64,000 bases of DNA. Origin: Blastobasis lacticolella (lineage: Eukaryota; Arthropoda; Insecta; Lepidoptera; Blastobasidae). This document shows, piece by piece, positions 38,901 through 46,960 of the stretch. Under the pieces are notes generated by a model. The model was given only the letters and a program-made list of their open reading frames with translations. It ran no database searches and was not told where the DNA came from. Made by a program: the position numbers and the translations under genes. Numbering within the stretch: position 1 is the stretch's first letter; every line of letters starts with the position of its first letter. The stretch covers positions 13,018,001 to 13,082,000 of the forward strand of contig LR990050.1 in NCBI GenBank assembly GCA_905147135.1. Reading direction: 5' to 3'.

Positions 38901-41900
38901 AAAACAGACTGGACGAATGGTTGAAATCGAACAAACTGTCTCTACTTCATTTAAAATGCCTTTCAATACGGTGATATGGACACATCAGCAACAATGCTGC
39001 TCGTCTATAACCTAAATAAATAAATAAATAATTTTAAGATGATCGCAAATACCTCATAAAGATTCAATTCATGTATGAAACATACATACTTGTCATCTAA
39101 AAATACGGCAGTCACAATGACCTGGCTGGCCGACACTTGTGAGTAATCAGCTGGTGAACTTTGCACTCTTGACGTTGTATGGGCTTGTCACCAACGGTGT
39201 TTTATTATTTTATATTCAGTTACCTTTTGAATTTTAAGGCAATAACTAAGTAATTTACGAATTTATATATATTTATTTATTTATTTCACAGTCTTACAGC
39301 AATGTACATCGGATCTAGTGGATACCTCTTAATTCTTTTTAAATTATTGTTCTTTTTATATTCTAGAAAAGTAGTCTATGAAAATGTAGAGCTGGATCTG
39401 CTAAAGGACCCTCGCTTCGTCAGCACTTTGGTGGGTCTCGGTTTTGCATTCGTCTCCGACGTCACATACCTAGCTATGGAGCCAATGCTACTGTTTTCGT
39501 ACAAATTCACTAAGGTAAGGTAAAATTCTAAAATTAGAACCTCTAAACTCTAAATTTAATACGTATAGATTAATTTGACAGTTACTGTGCGAAACCTTCA
39601 TTACGCGAGTCCCACTATCCCTTTGTTACTAGGACATGGAAAGACTTTTAACCACCATACTTCTTTGATTTGAACTTGTCCATAGCGTCACGTCAAAACA
39701 ACCATATTGTTATATACATAGTGATATCATATTGGTGAAGATTTGTAATTGGCTTTTGACTGTTTTATATTACTGCTCTTATGTAAATTGTAAGCTGTTG
39801 ATCTTCCAAATAAACAAAATAAAATAAAAAATAAAATAGTATAAAACAAAATCCCTTCTCGCCGTCTGTCTCTATGTTTCTATGGACGCCTAGACCTTTT
39901 AAACGTAGTATAGGGTTCTGTGATCTGTCACGGTCCGTCATTGTCTATAATGAAATTCGTGGCATTCGTCCTAATAATAATATTGCTAATATCTAGCTTT
40001 ATTCAACACAATAATGGTACGCAGAAATGAGGAATCGTCGAGGACATTTTTTTAATCTTCAGAGCTTTGTTTAATTGTAGCGTATTTTATTATACTGACG
40101 TATGAAGCAGCGGTGTCATAAATTAAAATAATGTAAGCTCCTGTTGCTCTAAAATAATTAATCAGTATTCATTAACATTTGTTTATGTCTGGTTAGTCTA
40201 ATATAATAATAAAAAAATTAAAGTGAATACATACATTTTCTAGTAGGCATCATTTAGACTATTTATGAGGTGGTTTAACACACAAAGCAACCTCGTAAAA
40301 ACTGAGAATGTTTACTTTATTGAGTGTGCAAATAAATTTAAATAAATTAATGGAATTAATCTAGTCGAAACTACTACACCTGAGATTTCTAGATCAATGC
40401 GGAGTATTGAAAATATTTATTTATCGATTATTTATCAATTGAAATAAATTAACGACACGTGTCGCCGACACATTGATAAATTCAGTGTCGCTGGGCAGGG
40501 GCCTTGGTGTGTTGAGTCCATTATACCTACACTCTTCTTGAACTCTCTTCTCTATTATGAGTTTATGATTGCAGATGCAAGTGGCAACATGTGTGATGGT
40601 GGGCGCCATAGCCGACTTAGCGGCGCGTTTCTTTCTGGCCGTATTCACTTTATTCTACACGGTGGACAGCAGAAAGATCTTCTTTGCAGGCACCTGCATT
40701 ACTGTGGTTCTACGAATTGGTAAAGATTCAGTCAAATCAATACGTTCAGCTTGCGGCTGCGACCGCGGTGGCGATCAGTTGTCTTCGCTTGTAATGTATA
40801 GTAGGGTCGAAACCGGCGCGTCCGGCAACTCACAGTACGGCGTTCGCACGCGCGATCCGTTTGCGGCAAACCGATCTATTATTAGGTAATAAATTCTGTT
40901 TGTTTTAAGTAATAAAATATCTTTGTACTAGGTAATCAATATCTCTCTTTGATCTCACTTTCACTATCTTCCATTACCTATCGCCATATTTAATAGTAAC
41001 GGCGTCGCTGTTAACAACATAATGGCTTTTAGAAATGGCGACACTTAGTTCCAGTTTTGTTCATCGGGTCAGATAAGTTTAGTAAGTAGTACTGTATTAC
41101 TTATTTTTGGAAGGCGAACGTAGACATGATGAGGGTTTCTAAAAAAAAAAGATCAACTATAGTAACTCTATAGTAACGCGTACGTAGCAAGAATACCGCT
41201 ACCACGGCCGCGGCCGCGGACGCAAGGTAAACGCATTGGTTTGACCGAAGTTTAATATTTTATTACTATTTATTTATCTTAGTTTGGTGCCAGTTTTATT
41301 ATCTATATACAGGTTGTTACATAATATATGTATGAAGCCGTGAACCGGATGGAGTGCTTAATGTATGAAAACGATAGGTACCAAAATTCCACGTACGACA
41401 GAAATACGTGTGGCACTCGGGGACTGCCGCGGTAAAGCTGTTGCATAGCATTTTTTATCAACTTATGCAATTATAATTATTTATTTATTTTATTTATGCA
41501 GTATTTTTTTTTCCTTGATATTAATTCGAGCTAATTAATGAGAGCTTCGTACAGTCGTACCATATACATACACGTTAAGGTTCAACTAGTATCGGGCTCG
41601 CTCTCACTCGTTGATGCGGCCAAAAAGCACGTGTCTAAAAGAGATAGAATCAGTTATGAGCAGTTAGCAGCTAGTGTACGTATACGTTTAGTCATACGCA
41701 CACAAACACCGTGCCGAAGTCTGCTGAACTGAAACGACGTTAGACGATGCACGGCTTTCAACGCCGCACCGCTGTGCCGGTCGGAGTGGGGGGTGTTAGG
41801 TTTATTTCGTTACGAAATTTCTTGATTCGGTCGCCGCGCTCAAAGCCCGCGATAAAAGCTATGCAATAGCTTAATAATTGTACCTATCGTTTTAATATGT

Positions 41901-44900
41901 TCAACGGCTTCACGGCTTTATACATATATTATGTAACGTCCTGTATATATCTGTCGTTTGTCCCTCTGTATATATGTATGTACGCTTAGATCGTTTAAAC
42001 TACGCAACGGATTTTAATCTGGTTGCGGGTTTTAATGCAACAATAGATAGGGTGATTCAAGAAGGTCGAAGTCGCGGCGCGCCAGTTAATAAAATGAACA
42101 AACAATGTATGAGCCGCACGTCTGAAGATTAGACATTAAATTGTAATATAACTCGGTTGTTTTTTTACATAAATTATTTTAAAAGCGGCAAAAATGAGTC
42201 GTGTGTGTACAGGTGTATAAAGTGCAAACGTTAGTTTAATTTCATTTTCACTACACATGTTATCGGGTTTATTACTCGTTACAGCCAACTTGGGACCATG
42301 ACGCATGCAACTGCGTCAAAATATTGAGGTAAAAACAAACTAACCGTGGTAACAAACCCAAGTGTGGTGAAAGTGTGGTAAATAACCACGGAAGTCTTAA
42401 TAAGTACCTATGTTACTTTAATTTATATTGAAAGTAAACCCATTGTCATATATTTATAGAAATATCCGCCTGCTTTCAAACTTAAATGTAACGTTCGCAC
42501 TTAACACACCTATCTATTTACTTATATAATTCGGCTTGTTTCTAACTTTTCAGTTTTTTAATAGTAGTCGGGGTTTTTAGTTTTTATACAACTTTTTTAA
42601 TTTTCCTCTTTCCTCTGTACAGATCTTAAACGGTCATTCTAAATGAAAAATGTTAAGGGAAATTTAAAAATAATTTTCAATACCTATTTAACGAACCCCA
42701 CGTGACGTAGTTTGTCGACTTAAATTTTTCACAAAATGGCGGCTGGTAGTCGCTATATTGTATTTTGATTAATATCATGTCTTCAATGGCATTCGCAAGA
42801 TTAAGACAAACAGATAGATGTAAGAACCAGCAAAATCGGCCCACGCGTTTGTTCTCTAGAGTACCATACATACATAGGTACATACATACATAAGCTAATA
42901 AAAATTTTACCTTCCTTTGCGTCGCGCAGTCGGGCAAAAACGAACATTGCGGTAGTCGCATGATGTGTGTGTACATGTGGTATCTCCTGCGTTATTTAAA
43001 CAATTAACTGGTATGCGCGATTCAGAATTTACACAAAAGGTGGTACAAAAAGTAATTACCGCCTAAAATATTTAATAGCAAACTGGTAGAATTATAATAC
43101 TTTTAAGTCAACATTTATTGAAATACACATTAAATATTTACAGTTACAAAACAAATGCTATATACATATACCTACTACTACATATAAAATACTTTTTGTG
43201 TAGATAAAATTTATCAATTCCTTCACGGTTTGTCGAAATTTTCCCTTACCTAGCTTCATGCCAAATTTCAAGATACGTTGATTGGGAGAAACAAAATATT
43301 TTTTGTATTATTATCAATTAAGTAATCATTTTCAAAATATTACTTGTGCTTTAAGGCCTCACTTCATGCCTACCTACTACGAGACATATCCTATAGGTTT
43401 TGACAGCTTCCGTCTCTTTTTACGAAATCACATCTACAGATTACAGGAAAGCGAGAGGAAAGATGTTACACATCAAAAACCCCATTGCAATCGATCTATT
43501 CGTTCAGGAAACGATGCCAGAGATACACTGGCACAAACAAACATCCATTGATTTATGTTATAGAAGTCTGCAAACATATCTTTTCATGCGCGTGGGGGGT
43601 TGAAAAAGGTGCCAAAACTCGTATAACAAGTTGCGAACACCCCTATTTTTGAGTAGCGTGTGTTTAAAGTCGTACAACAAGGAACCCTTACCACACAAAT
43701 CCATAATTATTTTAATCAACATGATTCCCTCCCGCAGCGCTGGTGACCTCAAGAGACCTGGTGTTCGTATTCGTGATCACAGCCATCTCTGGCCTGGTGC
43801 GGTGTACTGTGCAAGTGCTGTTTCCACTGGTGCTGGTCATGGCTGCGCCCGACAGGTTCCCGGCAGCGTTGTCGCTTCACATACTGTTCTCCGGGTGCCT
43901 GATGTTGATGGCGGATCCACTTATAGGTGAGGTGAAAGTTTGAACGACAGGGGGTTGTGGCTCGCCCTCTTATGGACCCAACGTAACCTGCTCCTGGTGC
44001 CTCAGCTGATAGTCGGACGAGGCTCAGAAAATCAGGGTCTGTGCGTGTCATGATAGTCACACATAAAAAGTTAAAACACCAGATATTCAGATCTAAAATG
44101 GGGGGTGGATAGGAATGCATCCAGAGATATGGTTAAGATCAGGTGAAATAAAGGAAGAAAGCGAATGCTGATAGAAGCTGGGTCTGACCGCTAGGATAAG
44201 GATGATGTGTTAGTATAATAGGAAGAATTCTCTTTATAAGATTCCACATGTCTAGGTACCTACAGATAACAGCCTTCATTATCATCATCGTCAATATTTA
44301 TTATAAAAAAACCGGTTGTAAGGCAGGCGGTTATACCGTAAATCAAAACTTAGAGATATAAAAAAACTCTATATGGGAAGCACGCAAATGACAACAAGGC
44401 ATACGAATGTGACAAAACTTATACGATGGTTTTATCTGGTTAGCCTCTCAAGATATTGGGGAAAAAACGCGAAAAATAGAATGCTACAAGAAAAAGTACC
44501 TACGTGTGCCAAAATTCAGGAATGAGCAAAAATAAGAAAGGAAACAAGCAAATAAAATACGACACTGCAAGCAATTAAATAATAGCCTATGTCACCCAGG
44601 GATAGTGTAGCTTCCCAACGGTGAAAGAATTTTGAAATCGGTCCAGTAGTTTCGAAGCCTATTCAATACAAACAAACAAACAAACAATCAAACCTTTCCT
44701 ATTTATAATATTAGTATAGATTATGACGTTCATAAGTGTTTGTGAAAACCTAAACTGAATAAACGTATTTGAGTTTGAGTTTGAATAATCATACTAACCA
44801 CTCACTCGGGGTTGACGCTATTCTACTCTGCAGAACACCAAATTTCTTACTTTCAGAGATGTCAAAAACATCGGAAGTGTTAGCTAACGAGTAAACTTTT

Positions 44901-45936
44901 AACAATAAAACGAGAACATCCAAAACATGAAAATTATTGCCTATATTCCGCCGCGGTTTGGGCGCGACCTCGAACAAGATAGGTATCTATTATAAATACT
45001 GAATTGATATCACATAATTTTTTTTCATTTATCGGCCTTGAGCGTTTAAATTATTTTAATGAAATATTTTTTAGGTTTGGTTTCGGAATGATTAATTTCT
45101 GTTATTTAAGATTATTCAATTTAAATGGTCGCATTATTTTAAACAAATCCATTGATAGCTACACATATAAATCAGCCGCTGGTTCTGGTACACGTTATAA
45201 TTTATGAGAATATAGTAGCGATTACTCAAACAGGTTACCAGTCAAATGAAGTTAGTGACCCTCAAATCTCATTTGATAAGATGTTTCAGTATAAGTCTTT
45301 CCCAATTTTCGGGCAAAAGTACGATTAAAATAGGGAAATGTTTATGCTCATATATCTACAAGACCGGCACCCCGCGATGGGATGTCGCCGTCGGCACCAC
45401 GACGAGATCTGCCGACGGGTGTCAACGGGTTTCGACGGGACTTTCTAGAAGATAGAGACTACAGATTGAGAGCAACTACGTAAAAGTAGAAGCTCGGACC
45501 AAACACAAAGAGGACGTGGGGTTTTACAAAGAGAAAGGGGTATTTATCGGGATGAGTAGTGCGGGCCGTTATTGTTTGGTTACAAAATTTCGCACATTCA
45601 AATTATATATTTCCGTGTTAGACCTTAAAGCCTATCCTATATGACTTATTTCACTATACTACAGTATCTACTACTAATAATTGAAACTTATCATTGTACT
45701 AATCATTACAACATTTATAGCCAATAATTTGATGATACAATCTGTTAGCTATTAACTGTATTTAATAAACTATAAATGAATAATCTTATTGCTTTCCAGG
45801 AGTAATCTTCGAAGCAACAGGAAGCTACGTCTACTGTTTCCTGGCTATGAGTTTCTGCTGCTTTATATGTGTAGTTTTATGGACAATAGAGTACATAATT
45901 TACCGCAAGAAAGGTGAATCCTCTCAATTTAAGTAA
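20904..45936 (+). CDS. MCT-like (SLC16) major-facilitator transporter, complete, 469 aa
   Basis: Nine coding exons: 20904-21011, 34139-34262, 36857-37000, 37768-38034, 38450-38597, 39367-39514, 40575-40719, 43738-43926 and 45800-45936. All introns are GT-AG, all phases agree, and the total is 1410 bp ending in TAA. The N-terminus carries PPDGGWGYVV (residues 19-28), the conserved DGGWGW-type motif at the start of TM1 in monocarboxylate transporters. Exon 4 has NCYFTKKRTAMMSANQSMSS, the second family motif (YF-KKR) near TM5. Exon 5 (about residues 215-264) is the hydrophilic, charged loop between TM6 and TM7. Exons 6-9 encode TM7-12. The family moves small monocarboxylates or related solutes across the plasma membrane. 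The substrate is not predictable here. It is a tandem paralogue of the gene at 472-2186. The donor after exon 3 (GTTGAT) is weak. The first intron is 13.1 kb and transposon-filled. Confidence 0.92.
21990..22600 (+). mobile_element. DNA-transposon relic with GGGGGACAAC hairpin
   Basis: A decayed frame at about 22127-22255 reads EVWVSCQQCKRYYHTACAG. This resembles the C-terminal Cys/His zinc-binding tail of pogo/Tigger-like transposases. Downstream, 22406-22466 is an inverted repeat (14-bp arms AATTCCCGTTGTCC). A related, inverted copy flanks the RTE element (24815-24845 and 28626-28745), sharing an exact 22-bp junction sequence with 22562-22583. Confidence 0.45.
22618..22903 (-). repeat. tRNA-derived SINE, near complete, with target-site duplication
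   Basis: On the minus strand: AGCGTCGGTAGCCCGGCGG (A-box region), CGGGTTTGAATCC (B box), then the family body and the tail ...CTCGTTCTCGAG...AATAACGCCAAGATT. The sequence AAGAAATAATAT occurs on both sides (about 22607-22618 and 22907-22918), a 12-bp target-site duplication. It interrupts the DNA-transposon relic. Confidence 0.8.
23355..23740 (-). pseudogene. LINE ORF2 C-terminus / 3' end
   Basis: The minus strand reads GRPRKTFADQISKVLKKAG, then KRGKNKRRCMKRVVDIC and CQDRAKWWSIVSAYPTCGTQA ending at a stop, followed by a (TATG)n-type tail. The GRPRKTW-DQ and DRA-WR patterns close many RTE/CR1-like ORFs. A short tail copy is at 47660-47710. No catalytic domain is present. Confidence 0.6.
24854..28617 (+). 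mobile_element. RTE-type LINE, near full length, dead, with nested insertion
   Basis: The element is bounded by the direct repeat ATTATTAT (24846-24853 and 28618-28625). An exact empty-site sequence exists inverted at 22562-22583. Order: 5' UTR (24854-25200); AP endonuclease frame (VISDEF-like VVSDEFRNG, YAPQSGC, VVGTDLNGHVG at 25250-25500); an 838-bp inserted element (25641-26478); then HQSQIDYLLIRR, RT motif A remnant LDL*SAFDSVP, VGVHQGSVLSPYLF (motif B), MKYADDLCW (motif C, YADD), ICGVTRLDRV and the end FGHVLR...GRKADPGRG with GATGATGATG. Several stops and frameshifts show that it is inactive. Without the insertion it is about 2.9 kb, near the usual RTE length. Confidence 0.9.
25641..26478. 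mobile_element. 838-bp DNA transposon/MITE inserted in the RTE LINE
   Basis: The ends are GATTAAATAAC and its inverse GTTATGTAATC (10 of 11). The interior has no transposase frame but many TTGCAA/GTTGC motifs near both ends. Flanking 8-mers GACCTACT and GGGCCACA are aligned by the RTE reading frame (KRPT and NRAT), so they may be a decayed 8-bp target-site duplication, as made by hAT or P elements. Confidence 0.65.
28626..28745 (-). repeat. Distal part of the GGGGGACAAC repeat split by the RTE
   Basis: Inverted homologue of 22420-22580: it shares the GGGGGACAAC hairpin (arms at 28690-28701 and 28713-28724) and the sequence AACTCAAGTTC. Its other side continues at 24815-24845, left of the RTE. 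Confidence 0.6.
28765..28850 (+). repeat. 'ATCCGTTGCGTAGTTT' dispersed repeat
   Basis: Shared core 'gtgaaaaccg...atccgttgcgtagttta' with copies at 30780-30850 and, inverted, 41985-42060. These look like Helitron-associated sequence of Lepidoptera. Confidence 0.5.
29240..30285. other. Intron DNA, nothing recognised
   Basis: Part of MCT intron 1. The open frames at 29507-29821 (-) and 29923-30141 (+) show no domain. Confidence 0.3.
30285..30410 (+). repeat. Dispersed CAGACAGACAC repeat
   Basis: 'gaaatcagtccatccgtttgg', GCCGCAGACAGACACACAG and 'aaacaacccctctttttt' with 'ggaggttaaaaa': the same family as 1495-1635. Confidence 0.5.
31000..31150 (-). repeat. LINE 3' end encoding ...[18 protein letters not shown]
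   Basis: The minus strand reads LVKIAGTSWMRKAQDRPLWR and then [14 protein letters not shown], the C-terminus of a lepidopteran LINE ORF2. Partial copies are at 36165-36260 and 56250-56385 plus 56566-56600. Confidence 0.65.
31458..31512 (+). repeat. SINE head fragment
   Basis: GGTGGCCGAGTGGTTAAGG, 'catccgacttgtaagcgaga': the A-box half of the tRNA-like head; the body is lost. Confidence 0.55.
31960..32246 (+). mobile_element. Helitron 3'-end fragment
   Basis: It ends 'aacccgtgcgaagctgggc', then AGGGTCGCTAG next to T, the same hairpin-plus-CTAG|T terminus as the Helitron at 17720. The upstream limit is uncertain and no 5' TC end is placed. Confidence 0.55.
32450..32630 (-). repeat. Second tRNA-derived SINE family
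   Basis: On the minus strand: TAGCTCAATTGTTAACATGA (A box), CAGGTCCCGGGTTCGGTTAG (B box), GGCCGAGCAGAAATTG, then 'taatttctgttacggg', 'agtgtagtgtctatcatac' and 'acacaggctgtgcttac'. The tRNA part does not fold to a full cloverleaf. It differs from the family at 1068/22618/49733. Confidence 0.65.
33690..34005 (+). pseudogene. RTE LINE 3' fragment split by a MITE
   Basis: 'cggcttacgacacgaggatgc', 'taaagaccgtgtt' and, after the inserted MITE, 'aagtggaagagggaaagt', 'gatgctggcagaagc' and 'gataatgatgga' match the end of the RTE ORF at 28490-28610. Confidence 0.65.
33754..33929. mobile_element. 176-bp MITE with ~26-bp terminal inverted repeats
   Basis: The left end has GGGCCGATTTTTCAATC(T)TC and the right end GA(G)GATTGAAAAATCAGCCC. 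Flanking GTGTT occurs at 33749-33753 and 33930-33934, a likely 5-bp target-site duplication. It sits inside the RTE fragment, whose frame resumes after it. Confidence 0.8.
34560..34800 (+). pseudogene. Jockey-like LINE ORF2 C-terminal fragment
   Basis: Reads YSEELFGLVPAAELHYRTTR, then HKFKFHTYHLDNL..., RPFYGMNFLQRCSRAG. This aligns with [20 protein letters not shown] in the LINE at 58579-59127. It lies in MCT intron 2. Confidence 0.75.
34830..36164. other. MCT intron 2, nothing recognised
   Basis: AT-rich sequence with a local G-rich patch (about 35866-35892, GGGGGTGCGGGGTGCGGGGC). No gene is seen. Confidence 0.3.
36165..36260 (-). repeat. LINE 3'-end fragment (family of 31000-31150)
   Basis: 'cactgctgggcctcccccag', 'agatcttcacaaagg', CCTGTGCCGTGCGCATC and 'agctgatacccgcgacc' match the tail family, with small deletions. 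Confidence 0.6.
37155..37390 (-). repeat. Jockey-like LINE 3' end
   Basis: 'cagacaaacaggcaagcggg', 'acctgatggaaagtgg', 'gacatcagcaacaccaggg' and TGCGTTGCCCACCTC match the 3' end of the LINE at 58510-59745 (same orientation). It lies in MCT intron 3. Confidence 0.75.
41303..41948. mobile_element. ~640-bp DNA transposon derivative with long inverted ends
   Basis: The left end TATATACAGGTTGTTACATA and right end TATGTAACGTCCTGTATATA are inverted relatives. Subterminal pairs (ATATATGTATGAAGCCGTGA and inverse; AACGATAGGTAC and inverse; GCATAGC) continue for over 100 bp. The interior is GC-rich (for example 41745-41790) with no transposase frame. It lies in MCT intron 7. Confidence 0.75.
41985..42060 (-). 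repeat. 'ATCCGTTGCGTAGTTT' dispersed repeat, inverted copy
   Basis: AAACTACGCAACGGATTTTA then 'atctggttgcgggttttaatgc' is the complement of the cores at 28765 and 30780. It abuts the 640-bp DNA element. Confidence 0.5.
42070..43737. other. MCT intron 7, nothing recognised
   Basis: The open frames at 42677-42976 (-), 43282-43551 (+) and 43400-43603 (+) show no domain. (CATA)n stretches occur near 42865-42895. Confidence 0.3.
43949..44210 (+). mobile_element. Internally deleted RTE element
   Basis: The first half ('ggacgaggctc', 'agtcacacataaaaag') matches the RTE 5' UTR at 24854-25030. The second half ('gaaagcgaatgctgatag', 'aagctgggtctgacc', 'gataaggatgatg') matches the RTE 3' end. About 2.7 kb of ORF is absent. 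It starts about 20 bp after the donor of MCT exon 8. Confidence 0.6.
44575..44726 (-). mobile_element. Helitron-type 5'-terminal fragment
   Basis: The minus strand starts TCTATACTAATATTATAAAT, then 'aggaaaggtttg', (TTTG)n, 'gaataggcttcgaaac', 'actggaccgatttcaaaa' and 'ttctttcaccg'. This is a widespread lepidopteran Helitron 5' end. A related + strand piece is at 51338-51440. Confidence 0.55.
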
Positions 45937-46329
45937 GTATCAATTAAATTAGTATTTTTAAACGAGTATTCTTAGACAAGGTATGTAATGTTATGTATCG
46001 TGGTTTAAGGCTTTTAGGCATACTTGGGTAGATATTTTATAAACTGTACTTAGGTAGTTTATAAAATCACTCTTTTAATTTTTTATTTTTCTACATTATT
46101 TTGAACATTTGCGTCTCATTTGTTGTTATAATGATTTAAATTTTCTGCTTAAAAACTTACAGATCTACCTTGAAAAGTGACAATATGCGATAAGGCAAAT
46201 ATAAGTTCCTATTTATTATTTCGTTATGTTGCACAAGTTGATCGAGTTGATCGGTCACAAGTAGTTCTTGTCCAAAAGAAGGAACCATTTTCAACGTTAT
46301 CTTTCGATAAAATTCCTTGAGACTGTAAT

Positions 46330-46385
46330 TTCCATGAGATGGCCCGCTCGCCTGTTTTTCTAATGAATGACATAAAAAAACAATA
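46330..46385 (+). repeat. Jockey-like LINE extreme 3' end
   Basis: 'gatggcccgctcgcctgttt', then 'aatgaatgacataaaaaaa': the last ~50 bp of the LINE at 58510 plus an A-tail. It lies in the MCT 3' region. Confidence 0.5.
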
Positions 46386-46474
46386 GTTCTAAAGCTAGTT
46401 TTATTTACATACATATAACATTACTTTAGATGTGGTCAGATAACTTATCTAAAGCTTAAAGAAGAACACTTGTA

Positions 46475-46607
46475 CAGATCGCGCCAAACTTCTAGACGCC
46501 TCTGAAGTTGCTTCCGCCTCCCGTCGCACCCCGCTGACACCTATGTTTTGCTACTGCGACGCGGCTTGCGCCAACTTCAGAGGCGTCTAGAAGTTTGGCG
46601 CGATCTA
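46475..46607. mobile_element. 133-bp MITE with 35-bp perfect inverted repeats
   Basis: Both ends carry the same 35-bp inverted sequence (starting AGATCGCGCCAAACTTCTAG) with an interior loop of about 60 bp, flanked by TA. This is the hallmark of a mariner-type MITE. It lies between the convergent MCT and P450 genes, in the probable 3' UTR of the MCT gene. Confidence 0.9.
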
Positions 46608-46709
46608 TACCTACTTGTTAAATCGAATGATGAACCTACATTATTATTTATTTTATAGACACTTTTTTATCTTAGTATTATTTACAAATTATTTATATGT
46701 TTCCTTTGA

Positions 46710-46715
46710 AATAAA
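46710..46715 (+). promoter_or_regulatory. Possible poly(A) signal of the MCT-like gene
   Basis: AATAAA lies 774 bp after the stop codon. A T-rich stretch follows. No nearer strong signal was noted. Tentative. Confidence 0.35.
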
Positions 46716-46864
46716 AGAAATTATTTTAATTAAAAAATATGTAACCGTTACTTGTCGTCAATGTTTTTTTACTTTACTAAGTTGACAAATCAACATTACA
46801 AACAACCCTTTGTGCTGTGTGGAATCTTCTAATATTCCTTTAAAAAAAACGTTTAAAAATATGT

Positions 46865-46870
46865 TTTATT
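46865..46870 (-). promoter_or_regulatory. Possible poly(A) signal of the P450 gene
   Basis: AATAAA on the minus strand lies about 95 bp after the P450 stop. It is well placed for a short 3' UTR. Confidence 0.5.
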
Positions 46871-46960
46871 GGTATTTTTAACAATACCTTGTACATAATG
46901 ATGTTCTGTATCGCCTATATCTGAATATGTACTGAGATTAGTACTTCAAAGGGTCTGACT

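Noticed and set aside
41538..41732. 64-aa open frame
   Set aside because: It lies inside the 640-bp inverted-repeat DNA element and shows no transposase motif.
45931..45940. Alternative splice donor (GTAAGT) overlapping the MCT stop codon, implying a further exon
   Set aside because: The terminal exon of the tandem paralogue has the same coding length and also ends with a stop, so TAA at 45934-45936 is the simpler end. An alternative isoform cannot be ruled out.
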